In this document: positions 37,695 to 46,594 of the stretch, in pieces
Layout of the letters: each line of letters begins with the position of its first letter
Numbering within the stretch: position 1 is the stretch's first letter
DNA from: Closterium sp. NIES-65
Taxonomy: Eukaryota > Streptophyta > Zygnematophyceae > Desmidiales > Closteriaceae
NCBI GenBank assembly: GCA_948144175.1
Contig: CANXME010001452.1
Span: 248,001-312,000 of the forward strand
DNA: 64,000 bases
Direction: 5' to 3'
Program-made: the position numbers and the translations under genes
The notes under the pieces: model-generated
The model's database searches: none
Told to the model about the DNA's origin: nothing
What the model saw: the letters and a program-made list of their open reading frames with translations, nothing else

Positions 37695-38854
37695 TTAGAA
37701 AAGATAATGTGACTCCACCACAACCGGTCCACTCACCCACTCAACCTGCCATGCACGCTGAACCTTAGTGCCATCTGGTGCCAAGAAGATCTCTCCATGC
37801 TCAAACTCATATCCCATGGGTACCATCACCACATACCTAGCCAGGGCATAGTCTTCCTCAGGGGGTGGAAGGAGAGAAGTGGGTGAATCAGGTGAGAAGG
37901 GGGTATAGGTAGGAGAAGAAGGGGATGGGGGTGGGGAATGAGGTAAGATGATGGGGGTAGAGGGAGTGAGGAAGGTGGGGTAGTTGGTTCATGTCGGATG
38001 AGGGTATACGAGGGGTAGGAGGGAATGGTTGGTTCATCATGCTCAGAATCTAGGGCAGGAGAGTAAGGTGTAGGAGGTCGCGGAGGGGATGGGGAATATC
38101 CATAGTCGGAAGATTCAGAAGATAGGTAGTCGTCGGAGTCGTATAGATGATCTCGATGGGGGCGGTACCCGTCTAAGATGTAGATGTCGCGGTTTAGGGT
38201 AGGCATCCATAAGGGGCATGTCTCGTAGCCGTAGTAGGGGTCCATGGGGTTCGGGAAAGAGCGGGTGAAATGGTTAGTGAGATAGGGGTGAGGGAGGATA
38301 TGAAGAAGATTGGAATTCTCGTTGAATTGGGGTAGGAAGTTATTAGGGATAGGAAGATGTATGTCCCATGGCTGCTCCGCTATCTCGTAGTCCGTGCCCA
38401 CCCCAATCAAAGGCCAAGGCACTAAGAACGCCTCTCCCTCTTCCTCATGCCGTGGCACCACCTTCTGTCTCTCCACACACCATCTGTAAGCCATCCGCAC
38501 CTCCGTGATATACTTCAGATCCTCCCATGTGATCTCCCGTGATGCCCACCCAAACCGTATGGCCAACTTAGCTCCACCTTTCCTCACATCCAAAGTCCTC
38601 CCTCCAAGCCGTGGGTCGTCCCTGTCTATCGGCTGCATTCGAGGTACTCCTTCACTCCCCTCCAACATCACCTTGAAGAACTCTGCCAAGAAGTACTCTT
38701 CACAAAACTCTTCCCAATCGATGCATAGGTCCAAGAATTCCAGCCCCTCCACATCCCCCTGTCGAAATCCCAACTCGGGCAAGACGACGACCCATGTCCT
38801 CATGTTGAAACAATCCACCAACCACTGATAGAGGCGTTCGGTTTCAGAGTTCAT
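37695..38854 (-). CDS. Gypsy II ORF3, unknown protein between pol and 3' LTR
   Basis: An ATG at 38854 opens a frame of 342 codons to 37826. After a single frameshift between about 37920 and 38000, the frame continues as LLPPPEEDYALARYVVMVPM, FEHGEIFLAPDGTKVQ and WQVEWVSG to a taa at 37695-37697, so the natural product was probably about 385 residues. Residues 1-150 look globular and rich in Trp, Glu and Asp (YQWLVDCFNMRTWVVVLPEL, DWEEFCEEYFLAEFFKVMLE); 150-330 is Pro/Ser/Tyr-rich and probably disordered. No signal peptide, membrane segment, zinc motif or protease motif is visible. It lies in the element's sense direction, where env-like ORFs sit in other LTR elements, but does not look like an envelope protein. 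Family not recognised. Confidence 0.65.
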
Positions 38855-39140
38855 AGTTGCCCCAAAAGCGAGGATCAGTCAGGTCGCAAGCTCCCCCGTC
38901 TCTCGATTAGGAAGGTGGAATGGTAGGAAGAGGAGGAGGAAGAAGGGTTTGAATCTCTTGATCGCACGTTGCCCGCGTCACCGAGCTTGCCTAAGGTCGC
39001 CGCCGAATCCGCTTTGAAGGCCAATCTAATCTAGGGTAATCTCTGATCGCTTTGTTCGCCGTTGATCGCCCGTTCGCCTTCGTCGTGGGTAGCCTAAGAT
39101 TGCTTGAATGAGAGTGGGTAACCTAATGAGCGCTTGATCG
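38855..39140 (-). promoter_or_regulatory. Possible ORF3 leader with CT-rich tract
   Basis: The stretch before ORF3 contains, in the sense direction, a long C/T-rich tract (cttcttcctcctcctcttcc, about 38930-38950) such as is common in plant 5' leaders. ORF3 may have its own transcript; no TATA box was found. Confidence 0.35.
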
Positions 39141-39142
39141 TG

Positions 39143-39215
39143 GGGGTGTACAGGCGGTCCTGTACTTCGCGGGGAAAGTGGGGGTGTATAGGCGTTACCT
39201 ATACTTCGCGGGGAG
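39143..39215 (-). other. Two tandem hairpins after gypsy II pol
   Basis: Two 38-bp imperfect repeats, each with a perfect 7-bp inverted repeat: gtacagg-cggt-cctgtac (39148-39165) and gtatagg-cgtta-cctatac (39186-39204), followed by the same acttcgcgggga. The C-G pair of one is T-A in the other. They lie 25-80 bp beyond the pol stop. Confidence 0.65.
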
Positions 39216-39231
39216 AGGGGGGGTTGTGGTT

Positions 39232-41337
39232 CTAAAGCACGAACTTCACCAGCTTCACGTTCTCACGAGACTCCTTCCATGAAGCTCCCGCCTTATCCTC
39301 CAACACTACATCGAACTGCTCCACCTCCTTCACCCTGAACAGCGTCTTAAACTTATTAGTCTGCTTCTCCCATGCCACCCTCTTACTTGGCTTGATGCGG
39401 ACAAAGTCCCCCTTCACCAACTTCTCCATCTCGAAGGCCGTTGTCCTCCTCAAGTCAAAATCTAGCTTCTGCTTCTCCTGCGGCCTATCATGGTTCCCCA
39501 CTGCCTGAGCTAACACCAGCTCCATATCCGAGGACCTTCTATAGAGATACCTGGCTACCGCATCCGCTTCCTCCTCTGTGGACAACTCCGACAGCTCCCG
39601 CGCCTCAAACTCCGACATGGTGGTGCGCGTGATGTTTGGGTGGCGCCCATACTGTAGGAAGAAGGGGGAAAACTTGGTGGAAGAATGTATTGAGGCCCTA
39701 TACCCCAGCAGCACCCACCAAATGTTCTTATCCCACTCCAAAGGGTTGGTCTCCCCAAGCCTCAATAGCGCCCCCTTCAAGACCCGTTGGAACCTCTCAA
39801 TCAGTCCCGAGCTTTGAGGATGTTCGGGACGCGAGAACTCGTGGTGGATCCCAAACTTCTCCAACAGCACCCCAAACTCCCCCTTGAAATAAGACCCGTT
39901 GTCGGTGTGGATCACCAATGGGCAGCCATGGTTGGAGATGATCTTCTCTGCTACAAATGCCGCTGCTGTTGCCGCATCTGCACTCCTCACCGGCTTACAC
40001 TCCGGCCACTTGGTGAAGTGATCCATGGCCGAGATAACATACTTGTTCCCTCCCTTTGCCGCTGTGTGGAGAGGCCCGATGAAGTCTATCACTACCCTCT
40101 CCCACGGCTTCGTGACCAGTACCGGCTGCAACTCTCCCTTCGCCGTCCAATATCCCTTTTGGAACACACACGTGGCACACCCTTTCACAATTGCCGTCAC
40201 ATCACTCCCCACTCCATACCAATCATACTGCTTCTTCACCAAGTCCGTGGTCCTTGGCACCCCCAAATGCCCCAACCCATGAAGAAATGCTATGATGTCC
40301 CTCCTCTCCTCCTTCCGTGGTACCGGCTTCAACTCCCCTTTGATCTTCTTCAGCAGCCTCCCATCCCTCCACTCAAAGTTCTTTCCCCTTGCTCTCACCC
40401 TCCTCTTCTCCACCGTGCTCAATGCCGGATCAACCACTCCCTTCTCCAAGAAGAACAACGTGTTGCTGTCGTCCCATATATCGAGGGTGGTCTCGGACGC
40501 GAGATTCTTACTAGGGGTCTCCTCCTCGCCTTCCTCTCCTTCCACCTTTGCCTTCTTCTTAGGCTGCCCTATCTCCTCTAGCAGTTGCTCCTCCTCTATT
40601 CCCTCATCCGGCTGCTGCCCCTCTTCAAAGCTCTCCTCCTCTTCTCCTCCATTCTCCTCCGTACTCTCCTCTTCCTCGTCACCCTTCTCCATCTCCCCCT
40701 TGGTCACCGACTCACTACTCTCTTCCTCATCATCCTCCTGGTTGTTGGGAAAGAGGGATATGTACATAGGGATGGGGTAGCTGGTGTGGGAGAGGGGATG
40801 GGTAGGTGATGGGATGTATGCATGCCAATGAAATGGTCCTCCTCCCATCTCTTGAAGATGCAACCCCTGTTGCATGCGGCTCAAGCAGTCCACGTTCTTA
40901 TGCGTCTCCCCCGCCTTGTAGGTGATGGTGAGATCGTACTCTTGCAGCAACAAACGCCACCTAGCCAGCTTCCCCGTGAGGTCCTTCGCCGTCATGAGCC
41001 ATTGGAGTGCTTGGTGGTCCATCTGCAGCAAGAACTTGCTCCCATAGAGGTAAGGCCTAAAGTGTTTGATCGCCCACACCACCGCTAAGCACTCCCCGTG
41101 TGTTGAAGACAGATTCCGCTCCACTCCCCTTGTAGTTCGGATCGCATATGCGACCACCCGTTCCGCTCCCTTTTCGTTCTTTTGAGCCAATATCGCCCCT
41201 AGTGCCTTGGCCGAGAAATCTGTTTGGAGAATGAATGGTTGGGAAAAATCTGGAAATGCAAGTATGGGAGGGGAAATGAGGGTGAGTTTGAAGGGCGATG
41301 AATGCCTGCTCGCACTCGTGTGTCCACTCGAAGGCAT
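39232..41337 (-). CDS. Gypsy II RNase H and integrase
   Basis: About 700 codons ending in a tag. RNase H: FILQTDFSAKALGAILAQ, STHGECLAVVWAIKHFR, FLLQMDHQALQWLM, THKNVDCLSR. An acidic insertion of about 110 residues follows, ending in an NLS-like PKKKAKV (40543-40563). Integrase zinc domain: HGLGHLGVPRT .. CATCVFQKG. Integrase core: ERVVIDFIGPL (Asp), LVIHTDNGSYFKG (Asp), SSGLIERFQRVL (Glu). The C-terminal region GDFVRIKPSKRVAW follows. Both enzymes have their catalytic residues. The N-terminal frame begins after a frameshift near 41290 that separates it from RT. Confidence 0.9.
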   Translation of the reverse strand: MPSSGHTSASRHSSPFKLTLISPPILAFPDFSQPFILQTDFSAKALGAILAQKNEKGAERVVAYAIRTTRGVERNLSSTHGECLAVVWAIKHFRPYLYGSKFLLQMDHQALQWLMTAKDLTGKLARWRLLLQEYDLTITYKAGETHKNVDCLSRMQQGLHLQEMGGGPFHWHAYIPSPTHPLSHTSYPIPMYISLFPNNQEDDEEESSESVTKGEMEKGDEEEESTEENGGEEEESFEEGQQPDEGIEEEQLLEEIGQPKKKAKVEGEEGEEETPSKNLASETTLDIWDDSNTLFFLEKGVVDPALSTVEKRRVRARGKNFEWRDGRLLKKIKGELKPVPRKEERRDIIAFLHGLGHLGVPRTTDLVKKQYDWYGVGSDVTAIVKGCATCVFQKGYWTAKGELQPVLVTKPWERVVIDFIGPLHTAAKGGNKYVISAMDHFTKWPECKPVRSADAATAAAFVAEKIISNHGCPLVIHTDNGSYFKGEFGVLLEKFGIHHEFSRPEHPQSSGLIERFQRVLKGALLRLGETNPLEWDKNIWWVLLGYRASIHSSTKFSPFFLQYGRHPNITRTTMSEFEARELSELSTEEEADAVARYLYRRSSDMELVLAQAVGNHDRPQEKQKLDFDLRRTTAFEMEKLVKGDFVRIKPSKRVAWEKQTNKFKTLFRVKEVEQFDVVLEDKAGASWKESRENVKLVKFVL

Positions 41338-41353
41338 GGTCCTTGTGGAGCAG

Positions 41354-41707
41354 CTACGTGAGAGGGTGTGCCACCTTGGCGTACCCCTTGATGAACCTCC
41401 TATAGTAGCTCGTGCACCCCAGGAACTCCCGCACGCCCCTCTGGTCCACCGACGCCGCCATGTTGCTAATCGCCCCCACCTTCCCTCCGTCCGGCTTCAC
41501 TCCCTCCCGAGTCACCAAATGCCCCAGGTAGATGGTGGAATAGAATCCCAGCTCACACTTGTTCGGCTTCAGCAAGAGGTGGTTCTCCTTGATCCTCTCA
41601 AAAGCATCCCGCAGATGCTCAAGGTGCTCCTCCCAACTGTTGGAAAAGACAATGATGTCATCGAGGTATGGGATGGAGTTTTTGTGGATGCGGAATGTGG
41701 TTGTCAT
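41354..41707 (-). pseudogene. Gypsy II RT, C-terminal half with active site
   Basis: RLMTTTFRIHKNSIPYLDDI holds the catalytic YLDD; it continues FSNSWEEHLEHLRDAF, LLKPNKCELGFYSTIYLGHL and LGCTSYYRRFIKGYAK, the connection to RNase H. Copia IV is inserted just before RLM, directly after the APATFQ block at 48881-48896. A tag at 41354-41356 ends the frame. Confidence 0.9.
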
Positions 41708-41717
41708 GAGGCGTTGG

Positions 41718-42604
41718 TGTCAACGGGAGTTGGGTATTGGCCCCGTCCTCGCTTGGGCGGAGCCGACTTCGTGGTCGGGTGTGAGGGGAGCAACCGACCT
41801 GCAGCAGTGAGTGAGCTGGTCGACGAGGAGGTCGATCTGCACGGGGGACAACTACACTGGCGCCGGCTTTAGGGTGGCGCCGACTTCAGGGAGGTCGACT
41901 TGGGAGTCGACCTGCGGAGGACGTCAACTTGGTGACGTCAACTTGGGGTGGCCGACGTGGGTGGTCGGCCGACGACTATGCTGGTCGACGAGGAGCAGGT
42001 CGACCAGGAGTACTGGTCGACGTGGAGTTGGTCGACCAGAGGGGACGTCGACCTGGAGGAGGTCGACGTGGAGGTGGTCGTCGACTTGGGAGGTCGACGG
42101 GCACGTACGGGAGCTGCTGGTCGACATGGTTGCCCGGTCGACTAGGTTACCTGGGAGTGCGACGGTCTCCCAGGCGAAGTTGGCGAGACCGACCTCGGTG
42201 GTGGTATCCCGAGGTCGTCGTGGCGGATCAGAGGTGACAGGATTCTGCACGCCAATCATCTTCGCGCACCTGTGAAGTGGGTGCACTGCTGTCCTGCAAC
42301 GTTGGCACGCCATCGACCTTGCCTTGCTGGAGTGCGGTCGACCAAGTCGTGCTGGAACGCGGTCGACCAAGCTGCGCTGGCAGTTGGCCGACCTGAATGC
42401 TTGCTCTGATGTAGTCTTGCTATGCCAACTTTATTGTACCAATTGTTCTGAACTTTTCCTAGTGAAACTCTTGCCAATTTTCCCCGTGAACTAGCAAGTA
42501 GTTGGTGCACAAGGAAAACGACTAAGGAACAGAGAACGCAGAGATCACACGAGCACACGTGCCTAGCCCGCAGCCTAGCTCCTGTTGCTGCAGTTATCTC
42601 CGCA
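41718..42604 (+). repeat. 5' LTR of copia IV
   Basis: 887 bp, tgtcaacggg..atctccgca. It contains 15 copies of the palindrome gtcgac by count. Confidence 0.95.
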
Positions 42605-42727
42605 TGGTGCGGTGAGCGTGGAGGACACCGCGACGTAGTTCAGTCTAGCCGACTTAGCACATACCGATCGTGTTCGTAGACCGGCAGCCGTGCAGTCACT
42701 AGCGTGCGCGTAGGCGACGCCGAGGTG

Positions 42728-43756
42728 ATGGACACCCTGGAGGGACGGCTGGAGGATGCGAGGAGACGCCATGAGGCCCAGGAGTATGGGGCGATACCCT
42801 GGGCAGTCGTCGAAGCCAGACTCCGCTCCGTGTGGGCGGCGGAGCATCCCCCTTCTCGACCTGCCTCTCCTCGACCGGTGAACAACGACGGCGGCGTCGA
42901 CGTGGGCGTCAACGCCGGTGGAGGTGACGTCGGCAGCAGTGTAGGAGGCACGTTGAGGCAGAGAGGTGTGATACACGCCGGTGAAGTCGGCGGCGTTCAG
43001 GCGCGAGGGATGCAGTCGTCGGCGGCTGCAAGCTCCTCGCATGGCGACACTGGTGGGCGTCGAAGTGGATTGTCGCCGATGTCGGCGACCCAGGTGACGG
43101 CGGGCGGGATTGCGCCGAGCTACGGCTACTTCAAGTTCACGCCGGATAGGATCTCGGTCACCCCTCCGCTGGTCGGTCGACCCGACATTCTCACCTGGAA
43201 GGAAGCCATCGAGCCCCAGCTGGAGATGGCCGGGCTGATCGGCTTCGCCCGAGGGACCGTGGCGACGTCGGGGGAGCACCACCCCGACCTGCGTGCGGAG
43301 TTTCGCGCCGTGCAGCTGTTGACCTTCACGGTCATCTTGCGGTGCTGCTCGCCGGGCGTGCAGATCGCCTTGAAGTGGTGCCGGGAGTACATCGACGCCG
43401 GCCACCGGGCGTGGCATTTCATTGAGTCGACGTACCAGGTCACCGACGACCTGTTCATCGCCCAGCTGGAGGGACAGCTGACGCACCTGCGTATGGGTGA
43501 CGAGGAGAGTGCGACCGACTACTGCAACCGAGCCAGGCGAATTCTCGCCACCATCAGGATGGCTGGCACGCAGTACTCCACGGCGTCGTACATCACCCAT
43601 GTCATGCAGGGACTATCTAGCAGCTATAACCTCCTGAAGCGGCTGTCTATGGCGCCGAGCACGAGGGCGACGCTCAACGAGGACAACCTGACCTCGTACA
43701 TCCTGCAGGACGAGGCGATGCAGGAGGCTGAGCGATCGCAGGAGCTCTTGGCGTAG
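42728..43756 (+). CDS. Copia IV Gag (capsid region)
   Basis: An ATG at 42728 starts the frame; it is open a little further upstream. Residues 1-130 are charged and Gly/Val-rich. From about residue 135 the gag polypeptide domain of copia elements can be read: YFKFTPDRISVTPPLVGRPD, LTWKEAIEPQLEMAGLIGFA, AWHFIESTYQVTDDLFIAQL, LEGQLTHLRMGDEESATDYC and MQGLSSSYNLLKRLSM. It stops at a tag (43754-43756) just before the basic region and zinc knuckle, which continue in the same frame. Gag builds the particle; here the stop would give capsid without nucleocapsid unless read through. Confidence 0.9.
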   Translation: MDTLEGRLEDARRRHEAQEYGAIPWAVVEARLRSVWAAEHPPSRPASPRPVNNDGGVDVGVNAGGGDVGSSVGGTLRQRGVIHAGEVGGVQARGMQSSAAASSSHGDTGGRRSGLSPMSATQVTAGGIAPSYGYFKFTPDRISVTPPLVGRPDILTWKEAIEPQLEMAGLIGFARGTVATSGEHHPDLRAEFRAVQLLTFTVILRCCSPGVQIALKWCREYIDAGHRAWHFIESTYQVTDDLFIAQLEGQLTHLRMGDEESATDYCNRARRILATIRMAGTQYSTASYITHVMQGLSSSYNLLKRLSMAPSTRATLNEDNLTSYILQDEAMQEAERSQELLA

Positions 43757-46594
43757 GCCAACTTCGTCGCCCCGGCGAAGCAAGGAGGCCGACCAGGACA
43801 GCGCGGACAGTCTGGTGGCGGCGGGAGCGGTGGCTGGAAGTCGACCAAGGAGGTCGAGAAGAAGTCGACCAAGGACGGCGGTCGAGGAGGAGGAGGTCGA
43901 CGTCGGGAGTGCTGGATCTGCCACAACCCCGATCACCTCTCCTTCGAGTGTCCCGACCGCAGTGACTCCGACGACGACGACAAGGTCGGTCGCGGGAGGT
44001 CTGGCAGCCGTCGTCCTCGTCGTGGAGGAAACCAGCCGCGCAAGGAGAAACAGTCGACCAAGACATCGACTTCGGCGAAGGACACCGACTCCCTTGCTGG
44101 CGGCAAAGGGCGAGACGACAAAACGGCGTCGTGCTCGCTGGTCGGCGTCGTGGAGCCGACCATCTCTCTGGCGCCGGCGGCCGGAGAGGACTTCCAGGCG
44201 GTGGCGGAAGCTGTGCAAGCGAACCCGGCGGTGGTTCTGCTCGACAGTGGTTGCTCCCACCACCTGATGGGGATGAAGGAGGTCTTCGTCGACCTGCAGC
44301 CGAGCGGCGCCATCAGGCATGTGCGCGGCTTCAATGGGGCGCTGCAGGATGTTCAGGGCTGCGGCACCATCGCTCTGCAAGGAGAGGCTGGGAAGGAGGT
44401 GCTCATCCCCGACGTGTTGTACGTCCCGGGTGTGCGAGCCAACCTGTTGTCGGCCGGCCAGCTGAAGGAGCATGGCGTGAAGCTGCAGGAGGACGGAGAC
44501 GGCATGCTGCTCGTCTCGGCAGCAGAGGAGGTGCTCGGGCGGGCGACGTACTCTGGGCGAGTCCTCTGCACCGACCTGCGTCCCTGCGCGACGAGGTCGA
44601 CGCCGCCCACGACGGAAGTGGTGGCTCTGCGGGCGGTCGTCTCGAAGACGAAGTCGACGCCGGACCGGATGCATGCGCGGCTTGCGCATGTCGGCATGGA
44701 CACCATTCGGAGCTCGGCGAGGAACGAGGTCGCCATTGGGCTGGACCTCAAGTCGGCGACGGACGCCGACTCCCCCTGTGTCTCGTGCGTCGGCGGGAAA
44801 CTGGCGCGGCACACCTTCCCCGACCAAGGCTCCGACGCCGACGACGTGCTGGCCGTCGTGCACATCGACCTGTGCGGGCCGTTTCGCGTGGCTGCCAAGG
44901 ATGGCAGCCTGTACTTCTTGCTGCTGAAGGACCGCAAGACCCGTTACGTGTGGGTGAAGCCGGTCGCCAAGAAGTCAGATGCGTTGCAGGCGTTCGTGCA
45001 GTGGCTGGCGGTGGCTGAGCGGCAGACGAAGAAGTCGGTGTTGATGCTGCGCTCTGACCGGGGAGGCGAGTTCCTCGGGAAGCAGTTCACCGACTTCGTG
45101 AACGGCAAGGGGATCGTCCATGACCTGACTTGCCCATACACCCCGCAGCAGAACGGCATGGCGGAGCGGGAGATGAGGACGGTGGTGGAGTCGGTGCGGA
45201 CAATGCTGCTGCACATGGGTGTGCAGCACCACTGGTGGCACCTCGCTCTGCGGCAGGCCGTCTGGGTCCGCAACTGCCTTGAGAGGTCGACGTTGCCGCC
45301 GGGGACGACGCCGTACCAGCTGCTGACTGGGAAGAAGCCCGACTTGTCGCTGGCCCGGGTGTGGGGCTGCATGGCGCAGTTCCTTGTCCCTGAGCAGCAG
45401 CGTGGTGGGAAGCTGCACCCGAAGGCCAGGTGGGGCCTGCACCTTGGCGTGTCGGCGGCGGGCAAGGGCTGGGAGCTCCTCGACGTCAACACCGACCGAG
45501 TGGTTACCACGTCGGACGTGGTGTTCTACGAGGAGATGTTGTTGGCTGAGTGGAAAACGGAGCAAGGGCCGGTGTCCCGCCGTTCGCCGTCCACCCCGCC
45601 CTCTGACACCTCGTCGGCGACGCTGCCGCTCCTTGTCGAGGTTGGCGAGCTTGTTAGTGAGGACGTCGAGGATGTCCGCCCCCCTACCCCTCCCCCTCCC
45701 CTTGTGGCCGACTTACGTGTGCGGACCTCGGTGTCGTCCTCCGGCGATGAGGGGAGTAGCGGGACGTCGCCTTCGGCGCCGGCCAAGTGCATCGCCGGTG
45801 GCCGATGTGACGAGCGGCAGGTCGACATGGGCCTACAGTCGCAGTCGACAGGGGAGGAGCAGGTCGAAGAGCAGCAGCCGACAAGGGAGCGGGCTGCCGT
45901 GAAGCCGACCACGGAGCAGTCGGCGACCGGGCCGTCGGCAGGGGAGCCGACCACAGGGGAGAAGTCGGCTGGGAAGCCGACCACAGTGGAGCAGTCGGCT
46001 GGGACGCCGGCTGAGGAGCAGCAAGACGCCGAGGGTAGTGACGACAGTGACGATGGAGGGGACACCGCGGAGGTCCAGCAGGGACCACGGCGTTCAGGCC
46101 GACTTCGGAGGCCGCCTGACTTCTTCGTCCCCGCTGCCTTCACCACGGTGTATGACGTGGACGATGACGACGACCTGCGGTACGACGACGCCGAGGAGGA
46201 TGAGGAGTTTCCGGAGCTCGACCCCGACATGCTAGCCGACCCCGAGCACCGTTGGGACATCTCGACGATGACGGTGAAGGAGGCGTTGGCGAGCTGGAAG
46301 GGCCCGGCGGTGAAGGCCGCCATGGAGGAGGAGATTCGCAGCCTCATCAACATGGGCACTTGGGAGCTGGTCGAACGCCCGCCGGGGATGAACGTCATGA
46401 AGAACCGGTGGGTGTTGACGACGAAGTACCACATCGACGACACCGTCGAGCGAGAGAAGGCGAGGCTGGTCGTGAAGGGCTTCACACAGGTGTACGGCGC
46501 CGACTACGACGAGACGTTCGCGCCGGTGAGCAGCTACGTCACGCTGAGGATCTTCCTCAGCGTCGTCGCTGTCCTCAACCTCAACCTGATGTAG
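43757..46594 (+). CDS. Copia IV nucleocapsid, protease, integrase and RT N-terminus
   Basis: Same frame as Gag, about 945 codons. In order: an Arg/Gly/Lys-rich region; zinc knuckle CWICHNPDHLSFEC (about 43912-43953); protease VVLLDSGCSHHLMG; pre-integrase block ARLAHVGMDTI with CVSCVGGKLARH; integrase VVHIDLCGPF, LRSDRGGEFLG, QQNGMAEREMR (Asp, Asp, Glu intact); a long acidic, Ser/Pro-rich linker with tandem TTGEKSAGKPTT-type repeats; and RT fingers KNRWVLTTKYHIDDTVEREK and DYDETFAPVSSYVTLRI. It ends at a second tag (46592-46594) before LDMKNAFLQ. All active-site residues in this part are present. Confidence 0.92.
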   Translation, partial: ANFVAPAKQGGRPGQRGQSGGGGSGGWKSTKEVEKKSTKDGGRGGGGRRRECWICHNPDHLSFECPDRSDSDDDDKVGRGRSGSRRPRRGGNQPRKEKQSTKTSTSAKDTDSLAGGKGRDDKTASCSLVGVVEPTISLAPAAGEDFQAVAEAVQANPAVVLLDSGCSHHLMGMKEVFVDLQPSGAIRHVRGFNGALQDVQGCGTIALQGEAGKEVLIPDVLYVPGVRANLLSAGQLKEHGVKLQEDGDGMLLVSAAEEVLGRATYSGRVLCTDLRPCATRSTPPTTEVVALRAVVSKTKSTPDRMHARLAHVGMDTIRSSARNEVAIGLDLKSATDADSPCVSCVGGKLARHTFPDQGSDADDVLAVVHIDLCGPFRVAAKDGSLYFLLLKDRKTRYVWVKPVAKKSDALQAFVQWLAVAERQTKKSVLMLRSDRGGEFLGKQFTDFVNGKGIVHDLTCPYTPQQNGMAEREMRTVVESVRTMLLHMGVQHHWWHLALRQAVWVRNCLERSTLPPGTTPYQLLTGKKPDLSLARVWGCMAQFLVPEQQRGGKLHPKARWGLHLGVSAAGKGWELLDVNTDRVVTTSDVVFYEEMLLAEWKTEQGPVSRRSPSTPPSDTSSATLPLLVEVGELVSEDVEDVRPPTPPPPLVADLRVRTSVSSSGDEGSSGTSPSAPAKCIAGGRCDERQVDMGLQSQSTGEEQVEEQQPTRERAAVKPTTEQSATGPSAGEPTTGEKSAGKPTTVEQSAGTPAEEQQDAEGSDDSDDGGDTAEVQQGPRRSGRLRRPPDFFVPAAFTTVYDVDDDDDLRYDDAEEDEEFPELDPDMLADPEHRWDISTMTVKEALASWKGPAVKAAMEEEIRSLINMGTWELVERPPGMNVMKNRWVLTTKYHIDDTVEREKARLVVKGFTQVYGADYDETFAPVSSYVTLRIFLSVVAVLNLNLM

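Noticed and set aside
37826..38854. Envelope protein reading of gypsy II ORF3
   Set aside because: The position fits, but no signal peptide, transmembrane helix, fusion-peptide-like or Cys-rich ectodomain pattern is visible; left as unknown.
43613..44863. Long antisense ORFs over copia IV gag-pol
   Set aside because: Antisense shadows of a GC-rich coding region with strong third-position bias; no motif of their own.
43754..46594. Alternative genetic code with TAG as Gln
   Set aside because: Gypsy II pol and copia IV pol end in TAG, and several internal stops are TAA or TGA or replace other residues; decay with C-to-T bias explains it better.
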